Source: an uncultured Lachnospiraceae bacterium (GTDB taxonomy: Bacteria; Bacillota; Clostridia; Lachnospirales; Lachnospiraceae). Taken from it: a DNA stretch of 64,000 nt. Below the pieces are notes generated by a model. That model worked only from the letters and a program-made list of their open reading frames with translations, did no database searches and had not been told where the DNA came from. The DNA lies in the NCBI GenBank assembly GCA_910587105.1, contig CAJUMB010000008.1, forward strand, positions 24,257 to 88,256, read 5' to 3'. This document shows positions 1 to 8,336 of the stretch, in pieces. Each line of letters opens with the position of its first letter. Within the stretch, counting starts at the first letter, position 1. Made by a program: the position numbers and the translations under genes.

Positions 1-2
1 AT

Positions 3-449
3 AAAATTGAGGCACTAAGGGAGTATGCGATCACCTGGACAGAAGTGGCGCGTAATTCCGGCGGGGAAGGATTTCTCTCTGCATTTGTGATTCTATCCAG
101 CCTCCTCCATTATATGCGGAAAGACGATTCTGATATTTTGGCAGATAGAAATGAGGGGAAAGTTCTGCTGATGGATAATCCGTTTGCCCAGACCAATGCG
201 GCCCATCTGCTGAAACCACTGATGGATGTGGCAAAGAAGACGAATACCCAGCTGATTTGTCTGACGGGGCTGGGAGGAGAATCTATTTATCACCGGTTCG
301 ATAATATCTATGTGCTGAATCTGCTGGCGGCCAGCCTGCGTACAGGAATGCAGTATCTGAAAGCAGACCATCTGCAGGGCGCTGAGCCGGAGACGATGAT
401 CGTATCCAGGGTACAGGCGGTCCAACAGCAGGAACTGCCGTTGTTTTGA
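3..449 (+). CDS. SMC/Rad50/SbcC-like ATPase, C-terminal part (5' end outside window)
   Basis: The frame is already open at the first bases, so this is the 3' end of a longer gene. The visible 148 residues hold an ABC-type signature (RNSGGEGF, about residues 16-23) and a Walker B/D-loop-like stretch (KVLLMDNPFAQTN) followed by LICLTG, where a strand and switch histidine usually sit in SMC/SbcC ATPases. This is the ATP-binding C-terminal lobe of a coiled-coil DNA-associated ATPase. The subtilase gene starts 15 bases after its stop. Which family it belongs to (SbcC, MukB/JetC-like or another) cannot be decided without the N-terminal part. Confidence 0.6.
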   Translation, partial: KIEALREYAITWTEVARNSGGEGFLSAFVILSSLLHYMRKDDSDILADRNEGKVLLMDNPFAQTNAAHLLKPLMDVAKKTNTQLICLTGLGGESIYHRFDNIYVLNLLAASLRTGMQYLKADHLQGAEPETMIVSRVQAVQQQELPLF

Positions 450-463
450 AAGGAGCTTTGAAA

Positions 464-2350
464 ATGAATAGGAAATTGCTGCTGTGGCTTTTGCTTATCA
501 TATGGTTTCCGGCAGGGATGCAGACAGTAAAAGCAGCAGAACGCTCAAGTACGCAGGTGAGGGAAACCAGGAACTTTGAGGAATTTTCAGATGCAGCGTC
601 CAGACTGGCAGCCAGTTATGAAACCATGGGAATAAAGAGCCGGGGAAGCAAAGGCTCTTTTGCTTCTGGGCGTTTGATTGTGAAAGCGGACGGGAATTTT
701 CAGCCGGGCGGCTGCGGCGCTCTGGAGGCGGTGAAAAGCCCAGACCATACATATTTGCTGCAGTATGACAAAGCCGAAAAGGCAGAGAAGGCATTGGCAC
801 ATATCAAGAAACAGACAGGCGTAACATATGCTGAACTGGATGAATATGTGGAATGCAGTGCAATGGATGAAAGAATGACCGCAGATGCGGTTTCCTGGGG
901 CGTAAGTGCTATGGGAGCAGATAAATATGCAGAGTATGTAGATGCGGTCACTTCCCGGAAAATCAAAGTGGCAGTTGTAGATTCTGGGGTGAGCAGACAT
1001 TCCAAGCTGTCCAAAAGGCTTGTGAAAGGATATAATTTTATCAGCCGGAACAACAATGTATCCGATCCCATTGGTCATGGCACCCATGTGGCTGGAACAA
1101 TCGCAGACTGTACGCCAGGGCTGAAAGTGAAAATCATGCCCGTGAGGGTGATGAACAGCCGGGGCGGTGGTTATACATCTATTATTGGCTTGGGAATTCA
1201 ATATGCGGTTAAACACGGGGCAAAAGTGATTAACCTGAGTCTGGGCGGAGCCCACAGCAAGTATATGGATGAACAGATTTCCCATGCAGTAAAAAAAGGA
1301 GTCACTGTAGTTGCAGCTTCCGGAAATGAGAACCGCAATACCTCCCAATCATGTCCAGCCCATCTGAAAAAAGCGATTGTAGTGGGAGCGGTGGATCAGT
1401 ATAACAGACGTGCCTATTTTTCCAATTATGGGAAATCACTGGATGTTGTGGCGCCGGGAGTGAATATCATAAGCACAGTGCCAGGCGGATACAAATCAGA
1501 CAGTGGAACTTCCATGGCGGCGCCCCATGTGTCCGCTGCAGCGGCCATGTATAAGCTGGTGTACCCAAAGAAAAAGCCTGCCGCCATTGAGAAGCTGGTA
1601 AAAAAACATGTGAAAGACCTGGGGACCAAAGGGTGGGATAAATATTATGGCAGAGGGATTCCCAGACTGGCTCCGCTGGCAGTTCCGGTAAAGATCGCCC
1701 TGAATAAAAAGAAGCTGGCCATTGGAACCGGACAGCAGACAACTTTGAAAGTGTCATTTACACCCAGCACGGCATACAAAAAGACAATAAAGTGGAAAAG
1801 CAGCAATAGCACCGTGGCACGTGTGGACAGCAAGGGCGTGGTAACCGGAAGGAAAGCCGGCACGGCAGTGATCACAGCCAAAACTTATAATGGAAAGAAA
1901 GCTGTCTGTAAAGTCACGGTGAAAAAATCATCTGGCAGCGTACAGCCAGGGAATGAAGTGTCAGTCAAAACGGGGCAGCAGTACTATTCCTGTAAAATCG
2001 GTGAGCAGCTCGTGGTAGATGTTACCCTGAATCTGAAAGAAGCTATCCGCCCGAATGTCTTCCAGCATGTGTTATATTGCGGCTATCTGGATGGGGAAAG
2101 CCTGACGTGGATGGGGATTGGGGCTTACGATATTGATGGAAGCACCTATCTGAAGCCCCGCTGGGAAGGATCTGCAAAGGTGACGAATCTGTGGGTGAGC
2201 GGACAGCAGGCACAGCTGAGGCTTTCTTTTGATACATCTGCCATGACGGCAGGAAGGCAGTTGTTTCGGGCCAGTATTTTCCCATATGCCGGTTTTCCAT
2301 CAGGCAAAAGTTTAGCCGATTATCCGTTTATTGTGGAGCTGCAGCCATGA
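464..2350 (+). CDS. Secreted subtilisin-like serine protease (S8) with C-terminal Ig-like (Big_2) domain
   Basis: 628 residues. The ATG at 464 is chosen because AAAGGAG (449-455) precedes it by 8 bases and a clear signal peptide follows (MNRKLLLWLLLIIW, cleavage near VKA-AE). The S8 triad is present: Asp173 (VVDSG), His205 (GHGTHVAG), Ser350 (GTSMAAPH). A propeptide-like region (about 30-135) precedes the catalytic domain. About residues 411-490 form a bacterial Ig-like group 2 domain (WKSSNSTVARVDSKG), typical of cell-wall or extracellular proteins, and a beta-rich tail of about 140 residues follows. No LPXTG or membrane anchor is seen, so the product is probably released or wall-associated. 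Its stop overlaps the next gene by 4 bases. Confidence 0.9.
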   Translation: MNRKLLLWLLLIIWFPAGMQTVKAAERSSTQVRETRNFEEFSDAASRLAASYETMGIKSRGSKGSFASGRLIVKADGNFQPGGCGALEAVKSPDHTYLLQYDKAEKAEKALAHIKKQTGVTYAELDEYVECSAMDERMTADAVSWGVSAMGADKYAEYVDAVTSRKIKVAVVDSGVSRHSKLSKRLVKGYNFISRNNNVSDPIGHGTHVAGTIADCTPGLKVKIMPVRVMNSRGGGYTSIIGLGIQYAVKHGAKVINLSLGGAHSKYMDEQISHAVKKGVTVVAASGNENRNTSQSCPAHLKKAIVVGAVDQYNRRAYFSNYGKSLDVVAPGVNIISTVPGGYKSDSGTSMAAPHVSAAAAMYKLVYPKKKPAAIEKLVKKHVKDLGTKGWDKYYGRGIPRLAPLAVPVKIALNKKKLAIGTGQQTTLKVSFTPSTAYKKTIKWKSSNSTVARVDSKGVVTGRKAGTAVITAKTYNGKKAVCKVTVKKSSGSVQPGNEVSVKTGQQYYSCKIGEQLVVDVTLNLKEAIRPNVFQHVLYCGYLDGESLTWMGIGAYDIDGSTYLKPRWEGSAKVTNLWVSGQQAQLRLSFDTSAMTAGRQLFRASIFPYAGFPSGKSLADYPFIVELQP

Positions 2351-2916
2351 TTCAGGTTCTGTATGTGCGGGATGGGCAGCAGGAGATCGCTGTGCAGGTA
2401 ATCCGGTCCAATCGAAAGACGCTGGGGCTGGAGGTCAAGCAGAATTTGGAAGTCTATGCCAGGGTCCCTGTGAATCTTGATGATAAGAGTTTGAAAAAAT
2501 TTATCAGGAAAAATGAAGAATGGATCTGCAGGACTTATCAGGCTGAAAAAGAGGCGGCTGAAAAACGCCGTCTTACTGCCTGTCCTCTGCCTGCAGAGGA
2601 AGAAAAGCAGAGAATATTGGATCAATTTGTCGAAAGAGTCCGTTATTATGAAAGTCTTATGAAACTGTACAGCAGGCGTATTACCATAAGAAACCAGAAG
2701 ACCCGGTGGGGGAGCTGCAGCAGCAGAAAGAATCTGAATTTTAACTACAAGCTGGCCTATATGCCCCAGGAGATTATGGACTATGTAGTGGTTCATGAGC
2801 TGGCCCATCTGCAGCATATGAACCATTCCCAGGAATTTTGGCAGCTGGTAGAGCAGTATATTCCCGACTATAAGGAGCGGAGAAAGTGGCTGAAAGAGCA
2901 TGGGAAGGAATATTAG
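2347..2916 (+). CDS. YgjP-like/DUF45 zinc metalloprotein (M48-type fold)
   Basis: 189 residues, starting with an ATGA overlap on the subtilase stop. A zinc motif HELAH (His150, Glu151, His154) lies in VVHELAHLQHMNHSQEFW, and upstream the family hallmark TRWGSCSS is present. This matches YgjP/DUF45 proteins, which carry an HExxH site and are often called M48-family metallopeptidases; the physiological substrate is unsettled. It is cytoplasmic, with no signal or membrane segment. Cotranscription with the secreted protease is implied by the overlap. The stop codon TAG is also the first three bases of a dispersed repeat terminus. Confidence 0.85.
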   Translation: MIQVLYVRDGQQEIAVQVIRSNRKTLGLEVKQNLEVYARVPVNLDDKSLKKFIRKNEEWICRTYQAEKEAAEKRRLTACPLPAEEEKQRILDQFVERVRYYESLMKLYSRRITIRNQKTRWGSCSSRKNLNFNYKLAYMPQEIMDYVVVHELAHLQHMNHSQEFWQLVEQYIPDYKERRKWLKEHGKEY

Positions 2917-2996
2917 AGTGTGTTTGAAAATTGCTTTATGTTAACCGTGCGTCACAATTTGCGTGAGATTTGTGCCAAATTCTCCGGCAGATTCTA
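2914..2996 (+). repeat. Partial copy of the dispersed palindromic repeat (one end only)
   Basis: Begins TAGAGTGTGTTTGAAAA (2914-2930), matching the terminus at 63909 with one difference. It continues with GCGTCACAATTTGCGTGAGA and TTTGTGCCAAATTC, which recur in the copies at 63909 and 11210. No matching inverted end is visible downstream, so this looks like half an element. Confidence 0.7.
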
Positions 2997-3275
2997 AATA
3001 TCAAGAAACAGCATCCATAATGCAATGGATGCTGTTCCAAAAGAAAGGAGCAATTTTATAACAAAACAAAAAAGATTTATGATTGCATTTATTGTAACAT
3101 ATCTATCTAAGAGATGCAAGTTCTTTTTGCGACAATTTTTAACAGTTTTACATATTGAGTGAATGGTTGGGATGTGTTCCGGGGCGGACAAGGAATTAGA
3201 GAAAAAATAGCAGTATTATAGAGAGAAAAGACTTGATTTTGTCAGGGGTTTGCTGTAAACTGACTTATGTGGCAG
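2917..3275. other. Intergenic region before tRNA-Ser
   Basis: No credible gene. It holds the half repeat (2914-2996), a perfect 12-bp inverted repeat AACAGCATCCAT (3007-3018) with its complement at 3025-3036, and the tRNA promoter (3233-3261). The hairpin is not followed by a T-run on the plus strand; it could act as a terminator on the opposite strand. Confidence 0.6.
3233..3261 (+). promoter_or_regulatory. SigA promoter of tRNA-Ser
   Basis: TTGATT (3233-3238), 17-bp spacer, TAAACT (3256-3261). The predicted start is about 8 bases before the mature tRNA 5' end. Confidence 0.6.
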
Positions 3276-3363
3276 GGAGAGTTATCGAAGTGGTCATAAC
3301 GAGCTGCACTCGAAATGCAGTTGTCCTTTATTGGGCACGTGGGTTCGAATCCCACACTCTCCG
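3276..3363 (+). tRNA. tRNA-Ser (anticodon CGA)
   Basis: Acceptor arms GGAGAGT (3276-3282) and ACTCTCC (3356-3362) pair, with discriminator G at 3363. The anticodon stem CTGCA/TGCAG encloses the loop CTCGAAA (3309-3315), giving anticodon CGA (codon UCG). The long class II variable arm (TGTCC/GGGCA) and the T arm GTGGG-TTCGAAT-CCCAC identify a serine tRNA. The 3' CCA is not encoded, consistent with the cca gene at 44664. Confidence 0.95.
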
Positions 3364-3372
3364 GTCTTGATA

Positions 3373-3426
3373 AATGGCTGTAATCCAGGGAAAGATTAGT
3401 GTTTCCAAGGGTTACAGCCATTTTTT
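3373..3426 (+). terminator. Rho-independent terminator of tRNA-Ser
   Basis: Stem AATGGCTGTAA (3373-3383) pairs with TTACAGCCATT (3412-3422), and the T-run extends to 3426. Confidence 0.8.
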
Positions 3427-3467
3427 GCATAGATATCATATATCAGAATTATTTCGCCAAAAGAAAA

Positions 3468-3695
3468 TTAGCGGCGTAAAGGTGCCCCTGCATTGTCACG
3501 GAAATTTCCTAATAAAATTTTAAAAATATCTATTATCCATCCAATTCCGCATAGACCGCCAGTAAATGTGAAAAGTATGCCTGTTCCTATTTTTCCGACA
3601 TAATACCGATGTAACCCCAAAGGTCCGCCTAATAGGCATAAGATCAATGCTGTCAATTTTCTTTTATCACTGGTAAATGTTACATAGTTTGTCAT
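3468..3695 (-). CDS. TM2 domain-containing small membrane protein
   Basis: 75 residues. The TM2 pattern is complete: a first membrane helix with GGPLGLHRYYVGK, then a second helix with GGLCGIGWIIDIFK. TM2 proteins are two-helix membrane proteins of unknown role, widespread in Firmicutes. The start is supported by GGAAAGGAG upstream on the minus strand. It follows the nuclease gene on the same strand, 49 bases downstream, and may be cotranscribed with it. Confidence 0.85.
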   Translation of the reverse strand: MTNYVTFTSDKRKLTALILCLLGGPLGLHRYYVGKIGTGILFTFTGGLCGIGWIIDIFKILLGNFRDNAGAPLRR

Positions 3696-3744
3696 GCGAA
3701 TCTCCTTTCCATATTATGCACCCGTGTCAGAACAGCGGATTATT

Positions 3745-4629
3745 TTAACGTTTTGCTTTCCGATAGCCGGCTTCAGCGGCGTCTTGCTCAGTCTGAAAAA
3801 CGACCAGGTATTTGGAATTTTCCATTTCCTCATAGTAAGCCTGTCCAGGGCAGTGGTAAATCATGGAGTGGGAATTTCCCCTTATGGGGTATTGTTCCAT
3901 TGAGGCAGATTCGTCGGGAGTTTCTGAGGAATTGCTCTCTCCAGTGGCATAGTCGATGTGGATTCCTGGCTGGGCGTTGTAGACATATACATTATAAGAA
4001 ACGCCTTCTCCATCATCTTCCACAGACAGAGCTTCCATCTGTACACCATCTGCCAACAGGTTGTTTCCTTCAAAATAAGGGGTTACACGGTACAACACGT
4101 GGTTTTCTGTTTCCGTAACATAATCTGCCACCATATTTTCAAAAGGAAGCATTCCGTCCACGTTCATATAACGGGTTCCAGTAATCAGATTTTCTTCATT
4201 GGCGTTTTCTCCGGACAATTGATACCCGATCAGGTGGCAGCGGTTATACAGATAGTCGCCATCTACCTGGTCATATGTAACGGTATGCCAGCCGGTGGGT
4301 TTGATATGTCCAATGCTCTCCCGTCTTCCAGTGGGCATCAGATCTGTTCCCACGCTGGCAAAAGCAGCACCGCACCGTCCCAGGCTGTCCAGTTCACTGT
4401 AAGTTTCGAAAGAATGCTCCGTCAGCTCATCCTCTGAAAACGCTGGTTCATTTCCATTCAGTTCCACATAGGGCTCTCCGGAAAATTCCGGTATTTCCTC
4501 TGGTATAGCTTCGGTATGAACGGTTACCGGATTGTTCTGGACAGTATCCAGGACGGGGGCAGTACATGAGGTGAGAAAAAGGCTGCATAGTAAAATAAGT
4601 ATTAAAGTTCGGCTTTTTTTAGACTTCAT
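3745..4629 (-). CDS. Lipoprotein DNA/RNA non-specific endonuclease (streptococcal DNase-like)
   Basis: 294 residues. A lipoprotein signal ends in the lipobox LTSC (Cys22). The nuclease core has GRCGAA, then the motif NRCHLIGYQL (129-138), the DRGH-type active site in the NRxH form known from streptococcal and DNA-entry nucleases, with His132 as general base. ANEENLITGT follows, supplying the asparagine of the metal site. The tail carries a Tyr/His-rich segment (MIYHCPGQAYYE). It is expected on the outer face of the membrane, degrading extracellular DNA. The start has CAGGAG 6 bases upstream. No competence genes are nearby, so uptake rather than nutrient or biofilm function is unproven. Confidence 0.85.
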   Translation of the reverse strand: MKSKKSRTLILILLCSLFLTSCTAPVLDTVQNNPVTVHTEAIPEEIPEFSGEPYVELNGNEPAFSEDELTEHSFETYSELDSLGRCGAAFASVGTDLMPTGRRESIGHIKPTGWHTVTYDQVDGDYLYNRCHLIGYQLSGENANEENLITGTRYMNVDGMLPFENMVADYVTETENHVLYRVTPYFEGNNLLADGVQMEALSVEDDGEGVSYNVYVYNAQPGIHIDYATGESNSSETPDESASMEQYPIRGNSHSMIYHCPGQAYYEEMENSKYLVVFQTEQDAAEAGYRKAKR

Positions 4630-4733
4630 TTGATTCTCCTGTGATAAATAGATTTATGATATCAATCATCATACCATAAATTAAGGAAAATTCCAGAGTT
4701 CATAGTTTTTTTATCTTTTTAATTTTTTATATA

Positions 4734-4762
4734 TAGACAAATGCAAAACTTGGATGTATAAT
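4734..4762 (+). promoter_or_regulatory. SigA promoter of the Tad pilus operon
   Basis: TAGACA (4734-4739), 17-bp spacer, TATAAT (4757-4762). The predicted start near 4769 leaves a leader of about 115 bases before the first gene at 4885. Confidence 0.65.
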
Positions 4763-4779
4763 AGCCCTATCATCATTAC

Positions 4780-4801
4780 TTGAAACGATGTACCGTTTCA
4801 A
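4780..4801. promoter_or_regulatory. Palindrome in the Tad leader
   Basis: TTGAAACG (4780-4787) and CGTTTCAA (4794-4801) form perfect 8-bp arms around ATGTAC, just after the predicted transcription start. It could be an operator or a small RNA hairpin. No T-run follows. Confidence 0.5.
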
Positions 4802-4884
4802 TCAAAGCCGTATCGGCAGAAGATTTCCGTTTATTTTAGAAAATGCTGTAATGAATCAGGCAGCAGGTATGAGAGGGGTGGGAT

Positions 4885-5397
4885 ATGTATGGTGTACAGG
4901 TACTGTCTGCTGCTGTGCTTGCGACAGTAGCTTTTGCAATGGATCTGAGCAGACAGAAAATAGCCAATCTGTGGATTTTAATGGGGTGGATCTGGGGGTG
5001 CAGTGTACAGATTCTGTTTTATGGACAAGGGGGAGCAGTACAGTTTTTTTCTGGCGCAGGAGTCCCCATTCTCTGGTTATTTTTTCTGTTTTACTTTCGG
5101 ATGCTGGGCCCGGGAGACATCAAGTTATTGTCTGTACTGGGAGGGCTGCTGGGATATCGCGCAGTAATTTATCTGATAATCTTATCTTTTTTCTTTGGAG
5201 GAATCCTGTCTTTAGGATTGCTTATCACCAGCGGGATGATTACGTTCCGTTTCCGGTATTTTGTCAATTATTTCAGAATGTATTTAAAAGATCAGAAACG
5301 CATGCCATATTATAAAACAGGCGCACAAGCGGAAAATTTTCATTTTACTCTGCCTATTTTACTGGCATTGTTTCTATATGTGGGAGGCATCTGTTGA
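4885..5397 (+). CDS. tadV: Prepilin peptidase, A24 family (TadV/CpaA-like)
   Basis: 170 residues, several membrane helices. Both A24 aspartates are visible: Asp20 (AMDLSRQKI) and Asp78 in GPGDIKLL, the G-x-GDxK signature. It would cleave the leader of the Flp pilin at 9402 and of TadE-like pseudopilins at the membrane. It is the first gene of the operon; GAGAGGGG precedes the ATG at 4885. A second, more divergent A24-like protein is encoded at 12040. Confidence 0.85.
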   Translation: MYGVQVLSAAVLATVAFAMDLSRQKIANLWILMGWIWGCSVQILFYGQGGAVQFFSGAGVPILWLFFLFYFRMLGPGDIKLLSVLGGLLGYRAVIYLIILSFFFGGILSLGLLITSGMITFRFRYFVNYFRMYLKDQKRMPYYKTGAQAENFHFTLPILLALFLYVGGIC

Positions 5398-6407
5398 AAA
5401 AGAGTATTTTAGCTATTTGTGATGTGGAAAAACTATATGCTTACAATTTCATGGAATATATTAATCAGAAAAGAAGTATGCCGTTTGAAATTCAGGCATT
5501 TACCAATGTAGATTCGCTGCTGGAGTTTGGCGTAAGGGAGAAAATCGATATTTTATTGATATCGGATAAGGCTATGTGTGAAAGGGTCAAAGAACTGTCT
5601 GTGGCGGAAAATATCGTGATCTTGTCTGAGGGGGTGCACGATCCACATTTGGATCAGTACCCCAGTGTTTATAAATATCAGTCTTCAGAGCGGGTAATAC
5701 AGGAGGTGATGGAATGCTATGGGGCGGATGTATTGGAGGCCGGCGGCCATGCTGACTCTGGCAGGCAGATTGAGTTTGTAGGAGTATACTCTCCCCTGGG
5801 CAGGGTGCTGAAAACTTCTTTTGCATTGACACTGGGTCAGATTTTGGCACGGGATCAGGCTGTTCTCTATATCAATATGGAGGTATTTGCAGGATTCGAG
5901 GCACTGTTCCACCGGCGATTCGAACATACTTTAAGTAATCTTCTGTATTATATCCGCCAGGAGAACCGCCATGCGGTTTACCAATTATCTTCAATGGTAG
6001 AAACGGTAAATAACCTGGACTTTTTGGCGCCTGTGGCCACACCTCTGGATATCTGGGAAACTGCGTTTGAAGATTGGGACCAGCTGTTTCAGGAATTAGC
6101 GGGACATACTGTCTATGATGTGATTATTTTAGATATGGGACAGGAAGTGGATGAGTGGTACCGGCTGCTGGAGCGGTGTATAAAAGTATATATGCCTGTA
6201 TTGGATGATGTGATTTCCCAAGGGAAGATCGAACAATTCGAGAGATTATTATCTATGTGGAAACAGCAGGAACTGCTGGATAAGATCCAGAAAGTAAGAC
6301 CGCCTTTCCACAGCAGTTATGGGGATGGGACAGACTATGTGGAACAGTTGGTCTGGAGCCAGCTGGGAGATTATGTACGGTCTGTGATCCGGGGAGAACA
6401 GGGATGA
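5394..6407 (+). CDS. TadZ/CpaE-like pilus localisation protein with degenerate P-loop
   Basis: 337 residues, TTG start overlapping the previous stop (TTGA). A receiver-like N-terminal domain (1-110) is followed by a ParA/MinD-like domain: the deviant Walker A position reads YSPLGRVLKTS (132-142), lacking the usual KGGxGKT but keeping Lys140-Thr141. IILDMGQEVDEW near residue 240 matches the Walker B strand. TadZ positions the Tad machinery at a pole or site in the cell. The position between tadV and tadA supports this. ATP hydrolysis may be weak or lost. Confidence 0.75.
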   Translation: MKKSILAICDVEKLYAYNFMEYINQKRSMPFEIQAFTNVDSLLEFGVREKIDILLISDKAMCERVKELSVAENIVILSEGVHDPHLDQYPSVYKYQSSERVIQEVMECYGADVLEAGGHADSGRQIEFVGVYSPLGRVLKTSFALTLGQILARDQAVLYINMEVFAGFEALFHRRFEHTLSNLLYYIRQENRHAVYQLSSMVETVNNLDFLAPVATPLDIWETAFEDWDQLFQELAGHTVYDVIILDMGQEVDEWYRLLERCIKVYMPVLDDVISQGKIEQFERLLSMWKQQELLDKIQKVRPPFHSSYGDGTDYVEQLVWSQLGDYVRSVIRGEQG

Positions 6408-7594
6408 ACCGGGAGGTGTTTGATGATTTACGCCAGAGGCTGATGGAGGAATTGGATACATCCAGGGAGCTGGAAGACAGTGAAATTCTGGAATCCATTG
6501 ATCAGATGATTCTGGGAAGTCAGAAACTGCAGTATATGGCATTGAAAGAAAAGGTAATGCTCAGGCAGGAATTGTTTTACTCCATCCGCAGGCTGGATGT
6601 TTTGCAGGAATTGATTGAGGATAATACAGTGACAGAGATTATGGTAAATGGGCCGGATCATATTTTTATCGAACAGGGAGGATATCTGAAGAAGTGGGAT
6701 AAAAAGTTTACATCCCGGGAAAAGCTGGAAGATGTGATTCAACAGATTGTGGGGAATTGCAACCGGGTAATTAATGAGTCTATGCCTGTTGTGGATGCAC
6801 GTCTGGAAAACGGAGCGAGGGTTCATGCGGTAGTCAGTCCGGTGGCGCTTGATGGTCCCATTCTCACGATCCGTCGTTTTCCCGATAAGCCCATTACAAT
6901 GGAAAAGTTAATTTCCATAGGAAGCATCACCAGAGAGTGCGCAGATTTCTTGATCAAATTGGTGCAGGCCCGTTACTCACTGTTGATTGGCGGTGGAACA
7001 GGAAGCGGTAAAACCACATTTTTGAATGCCCTTTCCGCATATATCCCACGGGATGAAAGGGTAATTACCATCGAGGATAACGCTGAGCTGCAGATCCAGG
7101 GGGTGGATAATCTGGTGCGTCTGGAGGCGAAGACGGCAAACAGTCAGGGTGGCCGGGAAATTACCATCCGAGATTTGATAAAAGCGGCATTGCGCATGAG
7201 ACCATCAAGACTGCTTATAGGAGAAATCAGGGGAGCCGAAGCTGTGGACCTGCTCCAAGTTTTGAATACTGGACACGAAGGGAGTCTGTCAACAATTCAT
7301 TCGAATAGCTGCAAAGACATGGGAAGCCGTCTGGAAACGATGGTGCTGATGGGGATGGAGCTCCCTCTGGAAGCCATTCGGAGGCAGATTGCCTCAGGAG
7401 TGGATGTTCTGGTGCATTTGGGAAGACTGAGGGATAAAAGCAGAAAGCTGCTGGAGGCAGCAGAGGTCATCGGAATCGAAAATGGGCAGATTCGGATACA
7501 GCCTTTATTCACTTATGGGCAAAAATGTGGATTACAACAGACAGGGGAACTGCAGAATAAGGAAAAATTGGAAAGGGCAGGGATTACACTATGA
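6404..7594 (+). CDS. tadA: Tad secretion ATPase (TadA/CpaF)
   Basis: 396 residues, ATGA overlap with the gene before it. Walker A GGGTGSGKTTF lies near residues 195-205, preceded by the CpaF core (VTEIMVNGPDHIF; EKLISIG). LLIGEIRGAEAVDLLQVLNTGHEGSLSTIHSN contains the Asp/His-box and Walker B region of the VirB11/GspE superfamily; RMRPSRLLIGEIRG is typical. It is a cytoplasmic hexameric ATPase powering assembly of the Flp pilus. Full length for the family. Confidence 0.93.
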   Translation: MNREVFDDLRQRLMEELDTSRELEDSEILESIDQMILGSQKLQYMALKEKVMLRQELFYSIRRLDVLQELIEDNTVTEIMVNGPDHIFIEQGGYLKKWDKKFTSREKLEDVIQQIVGNCNRVINESMPVVDARLENGARVHAVVSPVALDGPILTIRRFPDKPITMEKLISIGSITRECADFLIKLVQARYSLLIGGGTGSGKTTFLNALSAYIPRDERVITIEDNAELQIQGVDNLVRLEAKTANSQGGREITIRDLIKAALRMRPSRLLIGEIRGAEAVDLLQVLNTGHEGSLSTIHSNSCKDMGSRLETMVLMGMELPLEAIRRQIASGVDVLVHLGRLRDKSRKLLEAAEVIGIENGQIRIQPLFTYGQKCGLQQTGELQNKEKLERAGITL

Positions 7595-8334
7595 AAATTA
7601 ATTATGGTACATATCAGTTTCGATGGAAAGAATGGATGGAGCTTGGAGCACAGTGTGCGGGAATCTGTATTGGCATCAATTATCTTTTTTATAAAAGTTT
7701 TTGGGCATTTGTTTTTATGATTCCGATTCCTTTCCTGTTTTATAAATGGAAAAAGAGGAATTACATCCGGGAGAGGAAAAAACAGCTGAATTATCAGTTT
7801 AAAGATGCATTATATTCTCTGAATGCGGCCTTGCAGGCAGGATATTCTATGGAGTCGGCAGTCATCTGCTGTATCCGGGATTTGGAAAAACTTTATCCCG
7901 AGAATGCGGATATTCTGAGGGAGTTTCGCTGTATGGAAACCCAGATGCATATCAGTGTACCATTGGAAACACTATTTTTGGATCTGGCGGAGAGGAGTAA
8001 ATTAGAAGATGTTGAAAACTTTGCTGCTGTTTTTGCTGCGGCCAAACGTTCCGGCGGTGATTTGTCAGGAATTGTACAGAAGACGGCCAGGATGCTTACA
8101 GATAAAATTGAGGTGAAAAAAGAGATCGAGGCTACTGTGGCGGCAAAGAAAATGGAACAGGTGATAATGAGTGCCATGCCGTTCGGCATTATTGTGTATA
8201 TGCAGGTGACTTCACCGGGATTTCTGCAGGTTTTGTATGGGAATATTTTTGGGGTGATTACCATGAGTCTGTGTCTGGGAATTTATTTTCTGGCCTATTG
8301 GATGGGATGCAGAATTGTAGATATTGAGGTGTGA
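7591..8334 (+). CDS. tadB: TadB-like type II secretion F domain protein
   Basis: 247 residues, ATGA overlap with tadA. It has membrane helices near the N terminus (about residues 22-52) and a C-terminal helix pair (about 195-240). Between them lies the GspF/T2SSF core (FKDALYSLNAALQAGYSMES and later FAAVFAAAKRSGGDLSGI). It forms the inner-membrane platform with TadC, coupling TadA to pilin extraction. Confidence 0.85.
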   Translation: MKINYGTYQFRWKEWMELGAQCAGICIGINYLFYKSFWAFVFMIPIPFLFYKWKKRNYIRERKKQLNYQFKDALYSLNAALQAGYSMESAVICCIRDLEKLYPENADILREFRCMETQMHISVPLETLFLDLAERSKLEDVENFAAVFAAAKRSGGDLSGIVQKTARMLTDKIEVKKEIEATVAAKKMEQVIMSAMPFGIIVYMQVTSPGFLQVLYGNIFGVITMSLCLGIYFLAYWMGCRIVDIEV

Positions 8335-8336
8335 CT

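Noticed and set aside
2994..3191. 65-codon minus-strand frame in the spacer before tRNA-Ser
   Set aside because: No ribosome site, AT-rich random composition, and it overlaps the repeat and hairpin.
4763..4884. Cyclic-di-GMP riboswitch in the Tad leader
   Set aside because: Tad leaders sometimes carry one, but the GEMM core sequences are absent; only a short palindrome is seen.
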